Positions 25,368 to 34,869 of a stretch of DNA of 64,000 nt are shown piece by piece. The notes beneath the pieces were generated by a model. That model had not been told where the DNA came from, made no database searches, and saw only the letters and a program-made list of their open reading frames with translations. Within the stretch, counting starts at the first letter, position 1, and each line of letters begins with the position of its first letter. Origin of the DNA: Thalassovita sp. (GTDB taxonomy: Bacteria; Pseudomonadota; Alphaproteobacteria; Rhodobacterales; Rhodobacteraceae); NCBI GenBank assembly GCA_029212905.1, contig JARGPB010000004.1, positions 186,001 to 250,000 on the forward strand, read 5' to 3'. A program made the translations under genes and the position numbers.

Positions 25368-26594
25368 TCAGCCTTTTAGGCGGCGATTCCGCGCGGCCAG
25401 CAGTTTCAGGCGCAGGGCGTTCAGCTGAATGAAACCAGCGGCGTCGGTCTGGTCATAGGCGCCGGCGTCGTCCTCGAATGTGACGTGCGCCTCGCTGTAC
25501 AGCGAATGATCGGACCAGCGGGCAACGGTGAAGGCCGCGCCTTTGAACAGGCGCAGACGGACGGTGCCGGTGACGTGTTCCTGGGATTTGTCGATCAGCG
25601 CCTGCAACATTTCGCGTTCGGGGCTGAACCAGAAACCGTTATAGATCAGCTCGGCATAGCGGGGCATGATCGAGTCCTTCAGGTGGCCCGCGCCGCTGTC
25701 CAGGGTGATCTGTTCGATGCCGCGGTGGGCCTCGAGCAGGATGGTGCCGCCCGGAGTTTCATAGATGCCGCGCGATTTCATGCCAACGAAACGGTTTTCG
25801 ACGAAATCCAAGCGGCCGATGCCGTGGGTTTTGCCGTATTCGTTCAGCTTGGTCAGGATGGTGGCGGGGGACATGGCCTGGCCATTGATGGCCACGGCGT
25901 CGCCCTGTTCGAACGTGATTTCGATATATTCGGGTTCGTCGGGGGCGGTCAGCGGGCTGTCGGTGCGCTGATACACATATTCCGGCGCCATTTCGGCGGG
26001 GTCTTCCAGGACTTTGCCTTCGGAAGAGGTGTGCAGCAGGTTCGCATCCACGCTGAACGGGGCCTCGCCCTGTTTGTCTTTGGCGATGGGGATCTGGTTT
26101 TGCTCGGCGAAATCAATCAGTTTCGTGCGCGAGGTCAGATCCCACTCACGCCAAGGTGCGATCACCTTGATGTCGGGGTTCAGCGCATAGCAGGCCAGTT
26201 CGAAACGAACCTGGTCGTTGCCCTTGCCGGTGGCACCGTGGGCCACGGCATCCGCGCCAGTTTCGGCGGCGATTTCCACCAGGCGCTGCGAAATCAGCGG
26301 ACGCGCGATCGAGGTGCCCAGCAGATACAGGCCCTCGTAGACGGCATTGGCGCGGAACATCGGGAAAACGAAGTCTTTGACGAATTCTTCGCGGATGTCC
26401 TCGATATAGATATTCTCGGGCTTGATCCCCAGCAGCTCGGCCTTTTTGCGGGCTGGCTCCAGCTCTTCACCTTGGCCCAGATCGGCGGTGAAGGTCACAA
26501 CTTCGCAACCGTATTCGGTTTGCAGCCATTTCAGGATGATCGAGGTGTCGAGGCCACCGGAATAGGCCAGGACGACTTTCTTGGGCGCGGACAT
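25368..26594 (-). CDS. argG: Argininosuccinate synthase
   Basis: The 408-residue enzyme joins citrulline and aspartate with ATP in arginine synthesis. The N-terminal ATP pyrophosphatase loop is VVLAYSGGLDTSIILKWL, followed by TADLGQGEELEPARKKA, the family's SIARPLISQRLVEIA and AVAHGATGKGNDQVRFE. The ATG follows AAGGGGA. It is monocistronic or leads into the SCP2-like gene through a terminator. argJ, another gene of the pathway, is at 49981-51207. Confidence 0.97.
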   Translation of the reverse strand: MSAPKKVVLAYSGGLDTSIILKWLQTEYGCEVVTFTADLGQGEELEPARKKAELLGIKPENIYIEDIREEFVKDFVFPMFRANAVYEGLYLLGTSIARPLISQRLVEIAAETGADAVAHGATGKGNDQVRFELACYALNPDIKVIAPWREWDLTSRTKLIDFAEQNQIPIAKDKQGEAPFSVDANLLHTSSEGKVLEDPAEMAPEYVYQRTDSPLTAPDEPEYIEITFEQGDAVAINGQAMSPATILTKLNEYGKTHGIGRLDFVENRFVGMKSRGIYETPGGTILLEAHRGIEQITLDSGAGHLKDSIMPRYAELIYNGFWFSPEREMLQALIDKSQEHVTGTVRLRLFKGAAFTVARWSDHSLYSEAHVTFEDDAGAYDQTDAAGFIQLNALRLKLLAARNRRLKG

Positions 26595-26782
26595 CAGATT
26601 CCCCTTATTTCGCTTGTTTACCGGCGATTATCGGGTTTTGCAGGGCGAGGCAAGGCGGTGGGATAATCCGCCCGATGATTGATGTGTTTTGTGGTCGCGA
26701 AATGGGCGCCGGGGATTGTGTACCATGGCCTATCTTTGCTCTGGGGCTTGTTTTTGGTGCCGAGCTGTTTCACTGAACACGT

Positions 26783-28021
26783 ATGAGCGATTTTCAAACC
26801 CATGCCCAAGCCGCCGAACGCGCCATGCGCGAGGTTTTCCCTGCGACGCCGTTACAGCGCAACGCCCACCTGTCTGAACGCTTTGGCGCCGATATTTGGC
26901 TAAAGCGCGAAGACCTGTCGCCCGTGCGGTCCTATAAAATCCGCGGTGCGCTGAATGCGATGCGCAAGGTTCGCGCTGAAGACCCCAGCCAACAGCTGTT
27001 CGTTTGCGCCAGCGCGGGGAACCATGCGCAGGGCGTGGCCTATATGTGTCGGCATCACGGGGTGCGGGGTGTGATCTTTATGCCGGTCACAACACCCGCG
27101 CAAAAGATCGCAAAGACCCAGGTTTTCGGGGGCGAAAACGTCGAAATTCGCCTTGTTGGGGACTATTTCGATGACACTTTGGCGGCGGCGCAGGCCTATT
27201 GCAGCGCCGAGGGGGCCTATTTTCTGTCGCCCTTTGACGATGAGGATGTGATCGAGGGGCAAGCCACCGTCGCGGTGGAGTTACTGGAGCAATTGGGTGC
27301 CGCGCCGGACCATATCTTGTTGCCTGTTGGGGGCGGCGGGCTGTCGGCCGGTGTCGTGAGCTATCTGGGGAATCAGCCGCAATACACCTTTGTCGAGCCG
27401 CTGGGCGGCGGTAGTCTGCTGGCCGCAGTGTTGGCGGGGGCGCCCGTTGCGCTGGAGAAGGTGGACACATTTGTCGATGGCGCGGCGGTGGCCTGTATCG
27501 GCCAAAAGACCTTTGCCCGTCTCAGCGATGTCGATGCCAAGGACGTGGTGCTGGCCCCAGAAGACCGCGTTTGTACAACCATTCTGGAAATGCTGAACGT
27601 CGAAGGTATCGTGCTGGAACCGGCCGGCGCCCTGGCCGTGGATGCCCTGAAGGATGTGGCGGATCGGATCCGAGGGAAAACCGTGGTCTGCGTCACCTCT
27701 GGCGGGAACTTTGATTTCGAGCGGTTGCCAGAGGTGAAAGAGCGCGCACAGCGGTATTCTGGTGTGAAAAAGTATTTCATCCTGCGGCTGCCGCAGCGTC
27801 CTGGCGCGCTTAAGGATTTCCTGAATATCCTGGGGCCAGAAGACGACATTGCCCGGTTTGAGTATCTAAAGAAAACGGCCCGGAATTTCGGGTCAGTCCT
27901 GATCGGGATCGAGACCAGCCATGCCGAGAATTTCGAAACGCTTTGTCGGCGCCTAGAGGCGGAAGGCTTTGTTTATCGTGATATTACGAACGACCAGACC
28001 CTGGCTGAATTCCTGATCTAG
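26783..28021 (+). CDS. ilvA: Threonine ammonia-lyase (threonine dehydratase)
   Basis: The 412-residue PLP enzyme converts threonine to 2-oxobutanoate for isoleucine synthesis. The PLP lysine is K52 in RSYKIRGA; the cofactor phosphate loop is VGGGGLSAG and SAGNHAQGVAY binds substrate. A single C-terminal ACT-like domain (about 330-412, YFILRLPQRPGALKDFLN) suggests the short biosynthetic form with feedback control, shorter than the two-domain E. coli IlvA. The stop shares a 4-base CTAG overlap with the convergent Hpt gene. Confidence 0.93.
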   Translation: MSDFQTHAQAAERAMREVFPATPLQRNAHLSERFGADIWLKREDLSPVRSYKIRGALNAMRKVRAEDPSQQLFVCASAGNHAQGVAYMCRHHGVRGVIFMPVTTPAQKIAKTQVFGGENVEIRLVGDYFDDTLAAAQAYCSAEGAYFLSPFDDEDVIEGQATVAVELLEQLGAAPDHILLPVGGGGLSAGVVSYLGNQPQYTFVEPLGGGSLLAAVLAGAPVALEKVDTFVDGAAVACIGQKTFARLSDVDAKDVVLAPEDRVCTTILEMLNVEGIVLEPAGALAVDALKDVADRIRGKTVVCVTSGGNFDFERLPEVKERAQRYSGVKKYFILRLPQRPGALKDFLNILGPEDDIARFEYLKKTARNFGSVLIGIETSHAENFETLCRRLEAEGFVYRDITNDQTLAEFLI

Positions 28022-28350
28022 GCGGCGAAACGGGCCTCTAATTCCTCGAGGAATAGATGCCGGGAGGCGTCAAAGCTGTCCAGAATGGCTTGTAGTTCGA
28101 TGAGTTCGGACTGCCCGTTTGCAGCATGGCGTTCGCCCGCGTGACACTTCTCGGAGAAGTCGGCAAAGCCCAGGTTTAGTGCGCTGCCTTTGAGGAAATG
28201 TAATTCAGCCTCCAGATCCTGATTCTCTGGGTCATTGCGCAGCTTTTCGATCACCTCCATGACCTCGTCCAGGAACAGTTCGACCACTTCGTCGAAATCT
28301 TCGGCGCCAATCTGATCGCGCAATTCTGCTACTCTGTCCCAGTCAATCAT
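28018..28350 (-). CDS. Hpt (histidine phosphotransfer) domain protein
   Basis: The 110-residue protein is a single Hpt domain. The phosphorylatable histidine is H51 in ELHFLKGSALNLGF, the usual H-x-x-K-G-S-x pattern. Such proteins relay phosphoryl groups between a hybrid kinase and a response regulator. The ATG follows GGAG by 7 bases. It is divergent from the response regulator-phosphatase at 28512, across 161 bases, so the two may work in one relay, although no kinase is in the window. Confidence 0.9.
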   Translation of the reverse strand: MIDWDRVAELRDQIGAEDFDEVVELFLDEVMEVIEKLRNDPENQDLEAELHFLKGSALNLGFADFSEKCHAGERHAANGQSELIELQAILDSFDASRHLFLEELEARFAA

Positions 28351-28511
28351 GTCTTGCTCCGGCTTTGGGCTTCTCGCCGCAGTGTGACTCGAATTCCTTA
28401 ACAAGTTGCTGACGTAAAAGATTGACGCAATTTGGGTGTTTCACCTCTCGTTAAATGTCTGTGGCGTAGAACCCAAAGCACAGGGAAACGTGCTAGCTGC
28501 GGAGATTACGG

Positions 28512-29792
28512 GTGCCAGAGCGCCAGACAAGCAATGACGCTGAAGAGAACGGTTCGGCCATTCAGAACGTGCTGATCGTTGACGACAGCCGCCTGCAACG
28601 GCGTATTCTGGCGGCGTCGCTAGCGCGCTGGGGCTATTCCGTGACCGAGGCGAATTCTGCCGAAGAAGCGTTGGAGCATTGCGCCGAAAACCAGCCCGAC
28701 CTGGTGCTAAGCGACTGGATGATGCCCGGCATGGATGGGTTGGAATTCTGTCAGACCTTTCGCAAGCTGCCGCGCGACAGCTATGGGTATTTCATCCTTC
28801 TGACCTCTAAAACCGAAAAAGAGGCGGTTGCGCGCGGGCTGGATTGCGGCGCGGATGATTTTCTGACGAAGCCCGTGAATGCGGCCGAACTGCGCGCTCG
28901 GATCAACGCGGGCGAACGCATCCTGCGGATGGAGCGGGAACTGACCGAGAAAAACAAACTGGTCGGGGAAACGCTGACGCAACTTCAGTCACTGTATGAC
29001 GCACTGGACAGCGATTTGATCGAGGCAAAGAAGTTGCAGCAATCGCTGGTCCGCGAACGGTACCGGGATTTCGGGTTGGCGCAGGTGTCTTTGCTGCTGA
29101 GGCCCAGCGGTCATGTTGGCGGCGATCTGGTGGGGATGTACCCGATCACCGAGACGCGGGTGGGGCTGTTTGCGATTGATGTGTCGGGGCATGGGATCAG
29201 CTCGGCTTTGATGACTGCGCGGCTGGCTGGGTACCTGTCATCTGCCGTCCCAGACCAGAATATAGCCTTGGAAAAGCAAGAGGATGGGAGGTATGCGCCG
29301 CTTCCTCCGTCTGATGTTGTTGAAAGGCTGAATACGATCGTTCTGGAGGAAATGGAGACCGAGCACTACTTTACCCTGCTGCTGGCAGACGTGGATATGG
29401 TGGCCGGGCGGGTGGATATGGTGCAGGCCGGGCATCCGCATCCGATGATCCAGCATGTTGATGGATCCTGCAGCATTGTGGGTGTCGGCGGTATGCCCGT
29501 GGGTCTGTTACCGGGGGTGAGCTTTGATCAGTCTGAAATCGTGCTGCAACCGGGTGAAAGACTGGTTATTCAGTCCGACGGTGTCACGGAATGCCCCGCG
29601 CCGGATGAAACCATGCTTGAGGAAGAGGGGCTGATCGCCATGCTGGAAGAACTGAAAGACGTGCGTGGCACGGCCCTGATGGAGGCACTGATCTGGCGGC
29701 TGGCCGATTTCGCCGGAAACGATGATTTCCCGGATGATGTCTCGGCTATTTTGCTGGAATATCAGGGGGAGGTGTCAGTTCGCGAGCCTTAG
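28512..29792 (+). CDS. Response regulator with PP2C/RsbU-type serine phosphatase output
   Basis: The 426-residue protein has a receiver domain (residues 18-135) with the phosphoacceptor D68 in LVLSDWMMPGMDG, acidic pair D24/D25 and K120. A coiled linker (about 135-185) follows, then a SpoIIE/RsbU PPM phosphatase domain with metal ligands in GGDLVG (203-208), FAIDVSGHG (D223) and a C-terminal FPDDVSAILLEY. Such proteins dephosphorylate anti-sigma antagonist proteins in partner-switching pathways. The start is GTG with GGAG 7 bases upstream. No anti-sigma partner is nearby. Confidence 0.92.
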   Translation: MPERQTSNDAEENGSAIQNVLIVDDSRLQRRILAASLARWGYSVTEANSAEEALEHCAENQPDLVLSDWMMPGMDGLEFCQTFRKLPRDSYGYFILLTSKTEKEAVARGLDCGADDFLTKPVNAAELRARINAGERILRMERELTEKNKLVGETLTQLQSLYDALDSDLIEAKKLQQSLVRERYRDFGLAQVSLLLRPSGHVGGDLVGMYPITETRVGLFAIDVSGHGISSALMTARLAGYLSSAVPDQNIALEKQEDGRYAPLPPSDVVERLNTIVLEEMETEHYFTLLLADVDMVAGRVDMVQAGHPHPMIQHVDGSCSIVGVGGMPVGLLPGVSFDQSEIVLQPGERLVIQSDGVTECPAPDETMLEEEGLIAMLEELKDVRGTALMEALIWRLADFAGNDDFPDDVSAILLEYQGEVSVREP

Positions 29793-30218
29793 GAGATCCG
29801 CAAAGTGGCTGTCGCCGGAATTCCCCAACAGATCGGGTGCCTCGTTGATCGACATCCAGACGGCCTGATGGCCGGGTTCTGTGGGTTCGGCCACGCGGCG
29901 GATCGGACGGGCGATAAAGATGGTGCACAGCTTTTCGGCCCAGATTTCGTATTCGGGCATAAAGGTAAACCGCCGAAACACACCAACCCGGCGCGGCGTT
30001 GAAATGGACCAGCCGGTCTCTTCGAAAACTTCGCGGTGCAACGCTGCGATGGGCGATTCACCGGCGTCGATTCCCCCGCCGGGCAGTTGAAATTCTGGCC
30101 ATGGGTCGGCTTGATGGGTCAGCAGCAGCTCTTGTCCGAGGGGGAGCAGCGCATAGGCGCCGGGGCGTCTGGTGTATTTCACGCCGGGCTTGGGCGGGTG
30201 GCCGAACCGTCTGATCAT
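29775..30218 (-). CDS. Nudix hydrolase
   Basis: The 147-residue protein has a Nudix box GGGIDAGESPIAALHREVFEETGW with all the metal-binding glutamates in the R-E-V-x-E-E-T-G-W form. The substrate is unknown; the upstream RPGAYALLPLGQELLLT and PEFQLPGGG are typical of NDP-sugar or nucleoside-derivative hydrolases. The ATG at 30218 has AGGAG 8 bases upstream; the frame to 30341 is unsupported. It overlaps the preceding convergent gene by 18 bases. Confidence 0.88.
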   Translation of the reverse strand: MIRRFGHPPKPGVKYTRRPGAYALLPLGQELLLTHQADPWPEFQLPGGGIDAGESPIAALHREVFEETGWSISTPRRVGVFRRFTFMPEYEIWAEKLCTIFIARPIRRVAEPTEPGHQAVWMSINEAPDLLGNSGDSHFADLLRLAN

Positions 30219-30295
30219 CGCTTTACTCCTTGGCCTTCGCCTTGCGACACCTATATTCACGCGGTATGCCAAGGCAAGGCCTGTAAGGAAACCCC

Positions 30296-31294
30296 ATGAA
30301 TCTTGGAAATAAACTCGCCTGGGATGACACCGTGTTGCCATTCCAGTTGGATAAATCGGATATTCGCGGTCGCGTCGCGCGGCTGGACGGCGTTTTGGAC
30401 GGCGTTCTGAAACAGCATGATTATCCCCCGCATGTCGAAGCGCTGATCGCTGAGATGACTCTGTTGACCGCGTTGATCGGCCAGACGATCAAATTGCGCT
30501 GGAAACTGTCACTGCAGGTGCAGTCGGACGGGCCGGTGCGCATGATCGCCACGGATTACTATGGTCCGACCGAAGAGGGCGAGCCTGCGAAAATCCGCGC
30601 CTATGCCAGCTTTGATGCTGAGCGCCTGACCGACGGGACCGCGTTTGACCAAGTGGGCAAGGGCTATTTCGCGGTCATGATCGACCAGGGAAAGGGCACG
30701 GCCCCGTATCAGGGGCTGACCCCGCTGGCGGGCGAGTCGATCGCCACCGCCGCCGAAGCATATTTCGCGCAATCCGAACAGATCGCCACCCGGTTTGAGC
30801 TGAGCTTTGGCAAGTCCCAGGAACCGGGCAAAGATGCGTATTGGCGCGCGGGCGGCGTGATGCTGCAACACATGCCAAAGGCATCCCCGTTTGCGAAGGG
30901 CGACGCGGCAACGGGCGAAGATGGGTTGCTGCATGCCCGTGACCTGATCGAAGATGACGCCGAAGAGAACTGGAACCGCGCCAATATCCTGCTGGATTCG
31001 GTTGACGATCTGGAGCTGATCGGCCCCGTTATCGCCCCCACGGATCTGTTGATCCGGTTGTTCCACGAAGAAGAGCCGCGCGTCTATGACACGCAGCCGG
31101 TGCGGTTTGGCTGCACGTGCTCTGAAGACCGGGTGCGGCAGACCATGTCGATCTATTCGCAGAAAGACATCTCGAAAATGACGACGGAGGAGGGGCGTTT
31201 GACCGCGGATTGCCAGTTCTGCGGCGCCCATTACGATCTGGATCCGCTGACCCTGGGCAAGGATGCGCCGCCGGTGCAGAGCTCTGATGAGTGA
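30296..31294 (+). CDS. hslO: Redox-regulated chaperone Hsp33
   Basis: The 332-residue chaperone is activated by oxidation. The N-terminal domain (SDIRGRVARLDGVLD and TLLTALIGQTIKLRWKLSLQ) and the C-terminal zinc centre FGCTCSEDRV with DCQFCGAHY (four cysteines) are all present, so the redox switch is intact. Its end overlaps the next Nudix gene by 8 bases. The likely operon is hslO, CoA pyrophosphatase, cca. Confidence 0.95.
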   Translation: MNLGNKLAWDDTVLPFQLDKSDIRGRVARLDGVLDGVLKQHDYPPHVEALIAEMTLLTALIGQTIKLRWKLSLQVQSDGPVRMIATDYYGPTEEGEPAKIRAYASFDAERLTDGTAFDQVGKGYFAVMIDQGKGTAPYQGLTPLAGESIATAAEAYFAQSEQIATRFELSFGKSQEPGKDAYWRAGGVMLQHMPKASPFAKGDAATGEDGLLHARDLIEDDAEENWNRANILLDSVDDLELIGPVIAPTDLLIRLFHEEEPRVYDTQPVRFGCTCSEDRVRQTMSIYSQKDISKMTTEEGRLTADCQFCGAHYDLDPLTLGKDAPPVQSSDE

Positions 31295-31883
31295 TCCGTT
31301 ACAGAGTGTGATTCAGGCTCTGACGCGGGCCAGTTCCGGGTCCTCGGATTTTGATCTGAACCCCGAGATCAAGCTGCCCGAGGGGCGAAAACTGCGGTCG
31401 GCCGGGGTGTTGGTGGCGTTCATCATGCAGGACGGCGTGCCGCATGTGATCCTGACAAAACGGGCCTCGCATCTGAAACACCACCCAGGGCAAATCGCCT
31501 TTCCGGGGGGTAAGCAGGACGAGGGCGATGCCGACGTGATTGCCGCAGCCCTGCGCGAAGCCGACGAAGAGGTGGGCCTGCCCCCCAGCGCTGTCGAGGT
31601 GCTGGGCACTTTGCCCGCGCATGAAACCGTGACGGGGTTCACTGTGACTCCGGTGTTGGCGCGTGTCACCGGGGCTTTCGTACCCGTGCCCGAGCCTGGC
31701 GAAGTGGATGAGGTATTCTTTGTTCCGCTGTCACATGTTGCAAACCCGGCGAATTTTTCCGTTCAGGGACGCCGTTGGCGCGGCGCGCGGCGGTACTATT
31801 TCACGGTGCCGTTCGGTCCGTATTATATCTGGGGCGCAACGGCGCGCATTTTGCGCGGGTTGGCCGATCGAATGGTGATGTAG
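31287..31883 (+). CDS. CoA pyrophosphatase (NudL-type Nudix hydrolase)
   Basis: The 198-residue protein has SAGVLVAFI, TKRASHLKHHPGQIAFPGGK, and the Nudix box GGKQDEGDADVIAAALREADEEVGL. The LKHHPGQIAFPGGK segment immediately ahead of the box is the NudL/CoAse signature. It probably hydrolyses CoA or its derivatives to 3',5'-ADP and phosphopantetheine. The ATG overlaps hslO by 8 bases, and cca starts immediately after its TAG. Confidence 0.92.
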   Translation: MSDPLQSVIQALTRASSGSSDFDLNPEIKLPEGRKLRSAGVLVAFIMQDGVPHVILTKRASHLKHHPGQIAFPGGKQDEGDADVIAAALREADEEVGLPPSAVEVLGTLPAHETVTGFTVTPVLARVTGAFVPVPEPGEVDEVFFVPLSHVANPANFSVQGRRWRGARRYYFTVPFGPYYIWGATARILRGLADRMVM

Positions 31884-33032
31884 ATGCGGGTGACCGGCGA
31901 CTGGATAGCGCACCCGGCCACGCAAAAGGTGTGCGCAATGCTGGAGGCGGGGGGGCACCAAGCCTATTTCGTCGGTGGATGTGTGCGCAATGCGTTGATC
32001 GGGGCTGCGGTCGCTGATGTCGATATCTGTACGGATGCCCTGCCGGAACGCGTGAGCGAACTGGCGGCGCAGGCCGGGCTAAAGCCCGTTCCCACCGGGG
32101 TCGAACATGGCACGGTGACGGTGGTGTCCGGCGGAATCGCGCACGAGGTAACGACGTTTCGCCAAGACGTGGAAACCGATGGGCGCCGTGCCGTCGTGGC
32201 GTTTTCCACCGATATTGCCGAAGACGCCCTGCGCCGTGATTTCACGATGAATGCGCTGTATGCGTCGGCGGATGGCACCGTGTTGGACCCTCTGGGCAGC
32301 GGTCTGGCGGATCTGAAACGGCGACATGTGCGGTTTATCGAAAACCCAGAGCAGCGTATCCAAGAGGACTATCTGCGGATTCTGCGGTTTTTCCGATTTT
32401 ACGCCTGGTACGGCGATGTGTCCGAGGGGCTGGACCCAGAGGGTCTGGCGGCGATTGCTGAAAACACGGATGGCCTGGCGGGGTTGTCGGCGGAACGTAT
32501 CGGCAGCGAGATGCGCAAGCTTTTGTCGGCACCCGACCCGGCCCCGGCTGTTGCGGGGATGCAGGCCTCGGGCGTTCTGGCGCGGGTGTTGCCCGGCGCC
32601 GATGCGCAGGGGCTGCCGGTGTTGATCCATCACGAGCAGGCGCTGGGCGTGACCCCGGACGCAATGCGCCGGTTGGCGTGTCTGGGCGGGGATGTTGCGC
32701 GGCTTAGGTTGTCGAACGCACATATGCGACGGCTGTCCCGACTGCGCGAGGGTCTGGAATCGATCCTAACATTGCCTGAAATGGCCTATCGTTATGGGGC
32801 GTCGGTGGCTGTGGATGTTGCGCTGTTGCGCGGCGTGGCATTCGAGACCCCGGTGTCGTTGGACCGCACGCAGCTGCAAAGCGCGGAAAATGCGACTTTT
32901 CCTCTGACGGGCAAGGATCTCATGCCAGATTTGACCGGCCCCGCGCTGGGCGCCGCCTTGAAGCGTCTGGAAAAGGACTGGATCGACTCGGGGTTCCGGC
33001 TTACGCGCGAGGCGTTGTTGGCGCGCCTTTGA
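31884..33032 (+). CDS. cca: CCA tRNA nucleotidyltransferase / poly(A) polymerase family
   Basis: The 382-residue protein has the class II nucleotidyltransferase core: AYFVGGCVRNALIG, the metal-binding pair in VADVDICTDA, RRDFTMNALYA and the RNA-binding stretch NPEQRIQEDYLRILRFFRFYAWYG. It adds or repairs the CCA end of tRNAs. It begins directly at the end of the CoA pyrophosphatase gene, with no gap. No HD domain is seen, and length is typical for alphaproteobacterial CCA enzymes. Confidence 0.93.
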   Translation: MRVTGDWIAHPATQKVCAMLEAGGHQAYFVGGCVRNALIGAAVADVDICTDALPERVSELAAQAGLKPVPTGVEHGTVTVVSGGIAHEVTTFRQDVETDGRRAVVAFSTDIAEDALRRDFTMNALYASADGTVLDPLGSGLADLKRRHVRFIENPEQRIQEDYLRILRFFRFYAWYGDVSEGLDPEGLAAIAENTDGLAGLSAERIGSEMRKLLSAPDPAPAVAGMQASGVLARVLPGADAQGLPVLIHHEQALGVTPDAMRRLACLGGDVARLRLSNAHMRRLSRLREGLESILTLPEMAYRYGASVAVDVALLRGVAFETPVSLDRTQLQSAENATFPLTGKDLMPDLTGPALGAALKRLEKDWIDSGFRLTREALLARL

Positions 33033-33074
33033 TTTTGGGCTTCCGGTGCGGGGATCAGCAAGGTATCTGGGCGC

Positions 33075-34298
33075 ATGGAAAATTACACGATCATCCGCTT
33101 GGGACACCAGGGCGACGGCATTGCCGAAGGCCCGGTTTTTGCACCTCTGACCCTTCCGGGAGAAGAGATCACGGGGGTGCGCGACGGACAAAAGCTGACG
33201 GATGTGCGTATTGTGACGCCGTCGGACCAGCGCGTTGCGGCGCCGTGCAAGCACTATAAAGCCTGCGGTGGATGCCTGTTGCAGCACGCCACGGAGAGTT
33301 TCGTCGCTGATTGGAAAACCGGGGTTGTCCGTACTGCGCTGACCGCGCAGGGCATCGAGACCACGTTCCGACCGATCCTGACCTCGGTCTCGAAAACGCG
33401 GCGGCGGGCCAGTTTTTCGGCCAGGCGAACCAAAAAGGGCGCGATGGCAGGGTTTCATGCGCGGGCCTCGGATACGATCGTGCAGGTGCCGGATTGCCAA
33501 CTGCTGGACCCCGAACTGATGAAGGCCGTCCCGGTTGCCGAGGATCTGGCCATTGTCGGCGGTAGCCGCAAAGGCGAGCTGTCCGTGCTGGCCACCACAT
33601 CCGAGGCGGGGCTGGATCTGTCTGTATCTGGCGGCAAACCGCTGGATGGACAGCTGCGGATTGATCTGGCGGCGTTGACGGAAAAACACGGGCTGGCACG
33701 TCTGGCATGGGAGGACGAGGTGGTCGCGATGCGGCACCCTCCGGTGCAGAACTTGGGTGGTGTGCAGGTGATCCCTCCGGCGGGCGCGTTTCTTCAGGCG
33801 ACAAAGGACGGAGAAGCAGCGTTGCGCGATGCGGTGCTGGAGATTGTCAAAGGCTGCGACCCGGTGGTGGATCTGTTCGCTGGGTGCGGGACGTTTGCCT
33901 TGCCTATCGCGCGCGAGGCCGAAGTGCACGCCGCCGAAGGATCCCGCGACATGATGGCGGCGCTGGATCGCGGCTGGCGCGAAGGTCAGCGGCTGAAACG
34001 TGTCACCCACGAAGCGCGCGATTTGTTCCGGCGCCCGATGCTGCCGGACGAGCTGGCCAAATTTGGTGCCGCGGTTATTGATCCGCCGCGCGCAGGTGCC
34101 GAGGCTCAGGTGATCGAGCTGGCCAAATCCGGCGTTCCGGTCATTGCCTTTGTGTCCTGCAATCCGGTGACTTTTGCGCGGGACGCGAAACTGTTGTTGG
34201 ACGCGGGTTATGCGCTGGAGTGGGTGCAGGTCGTGGATCAGTTCCGCTGGTCGTCGCATGTCGAGCTGGTTGGGAACTTTCGACTCACATCCTCGTGA
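33075..34298 (+). CDS. RlmD/RumA-like 23S rRNA (uracil-5-)-methyltransferase
   Basis: The 407-residue class I AdoMet-dependent RNA methyltransferase has a short N-terminal TRAM-like region, then iron-sulfur cysteines in APCKHYKACGGCLLQH with the fourth in VPDCQLL. The AdoMet site is VVDLFAGCGTFALPIA, and the catalytic cysteine is in FVSCNPVTFARD, the family signature. The m5U target (U1939 or U747 of 23S rRNA) cannot be told by eye. It follows cca by 42 bases on the same strand. Confidence 0.9.
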   Translation: MENYTIIRLGHQGDGIAEGPVFAPLTLPGEEITGVRDGQKLTDVRIVTPSDQRVAAPCKHYKACGGCLLQHATESFVADWKTGVVRTALTAQGIETTFRPILTSVSKTRRRASFSARRTKKGAMAGFHARASDTIVQVPDCQLLDPELMKAVPVAEDLAIVGGSRKGELSVLATTSEAGLDLSVSGGKPLDGQLRIDLAALTEKHGLARLAWEDEVVAMRHPPVQNLGGVQVIPPAGAFLQATKDGEAALRDAVLEIVKGCDPVVDLFAGCGTFALPIAREAEVHAAEGSRDMMAALDRGWREGQRLKRVTHEARDLFRRPMLPDELAKFGAAVIDPPRAGAEAQVIELAKSGVPVIAFVSCNPVTFARDAKLLLDAGYALEWVQVVDQFRWSSHVELVGNFRLTSS

Positions 34299-34374
34299 GG
34301 TGTTCGTCGGGGGTACACTCGGCGGCAAAAAATCTGTACATTCCCATAAAAAACATCTTTGGGGCAGTACTCAG

Positions 34375-34869
34375 ATGAAAATGGCAAGGCTTGTAATACT
34401 TGGGCTGGTTCTGATTGGGCTGGCGGGTTGTTCGTCTAAATTCAAGGCCTATCAGGGTCCTGAGGTGACGCGCGTTGTGGTGCACAAGGAAGCGCGAAAG
34501 ATGCATCTTCTGCACCAGAACAAGGTGCTGAAGTCCTATCGAATGGGGCTGGGGTTCGCGCCCGAGGGGCACAAAAAATACCAAGGCGACGGAAAAACCC
34601 CCGAAGGTCACTACTTTATTGACCGTCGGAACCCGAATAGCGAATTCCACCTATCTGTCGGTATCTCTTATCCTAACTACGCGGATCGCGCGCGGGCAGC
34701 GTCCGTGGGGAAATCCCCTGGCGGGGATATCTTTATCCACGGGCGCCCCAAGAAGTATCGCAACGGCGAGCGCGATTGGACGGCCGGCTGTATCGCCGTG
34801 TCCAACCGCCAGATCGAAGAGATATATGCGATGGTGAAGACCGGCACGCCGGTCTCGATCTATCCCTGA
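34375..34869 (+). CDS. L,D-transpeptidase lipoprotein (YkuD domain)
   Basis: The 164-residue protein has a lipoprotein signal peptide with lipobox LAGC (Cys19) and a YkuD domain with the catalytic pair in FIHGRP (H122) and WTAGCIAVS (C139). Such enzymes form 3-3 peptidoglycan crosslinks or attach proteins to the wall. The ATG at 34375 was chosen because it starts the signal peptide; the frame to 34174 overlaps the methyltransferase gene and is unsupported. It overlaps the convergent CAP-domain gene by 10 bases. A second L,D-transpeptidase lies 0.7 kb downstream. Confidence 0.9.
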   Translation: MKMARLVILGLVLIGLAGCSSKFKAYQGPEVTRVVVHKEARKMHLLHQNKVLKSYRMGLGFAPEGHKKYQGDGKTPEGHYFIDRRNPNSEFHLSVGISYPNYADRARAASVGKSPGGDIFIHGRPKKYRNGERDWTAGCIAVSNRQIEEIYAMVKTGTPVSIYP

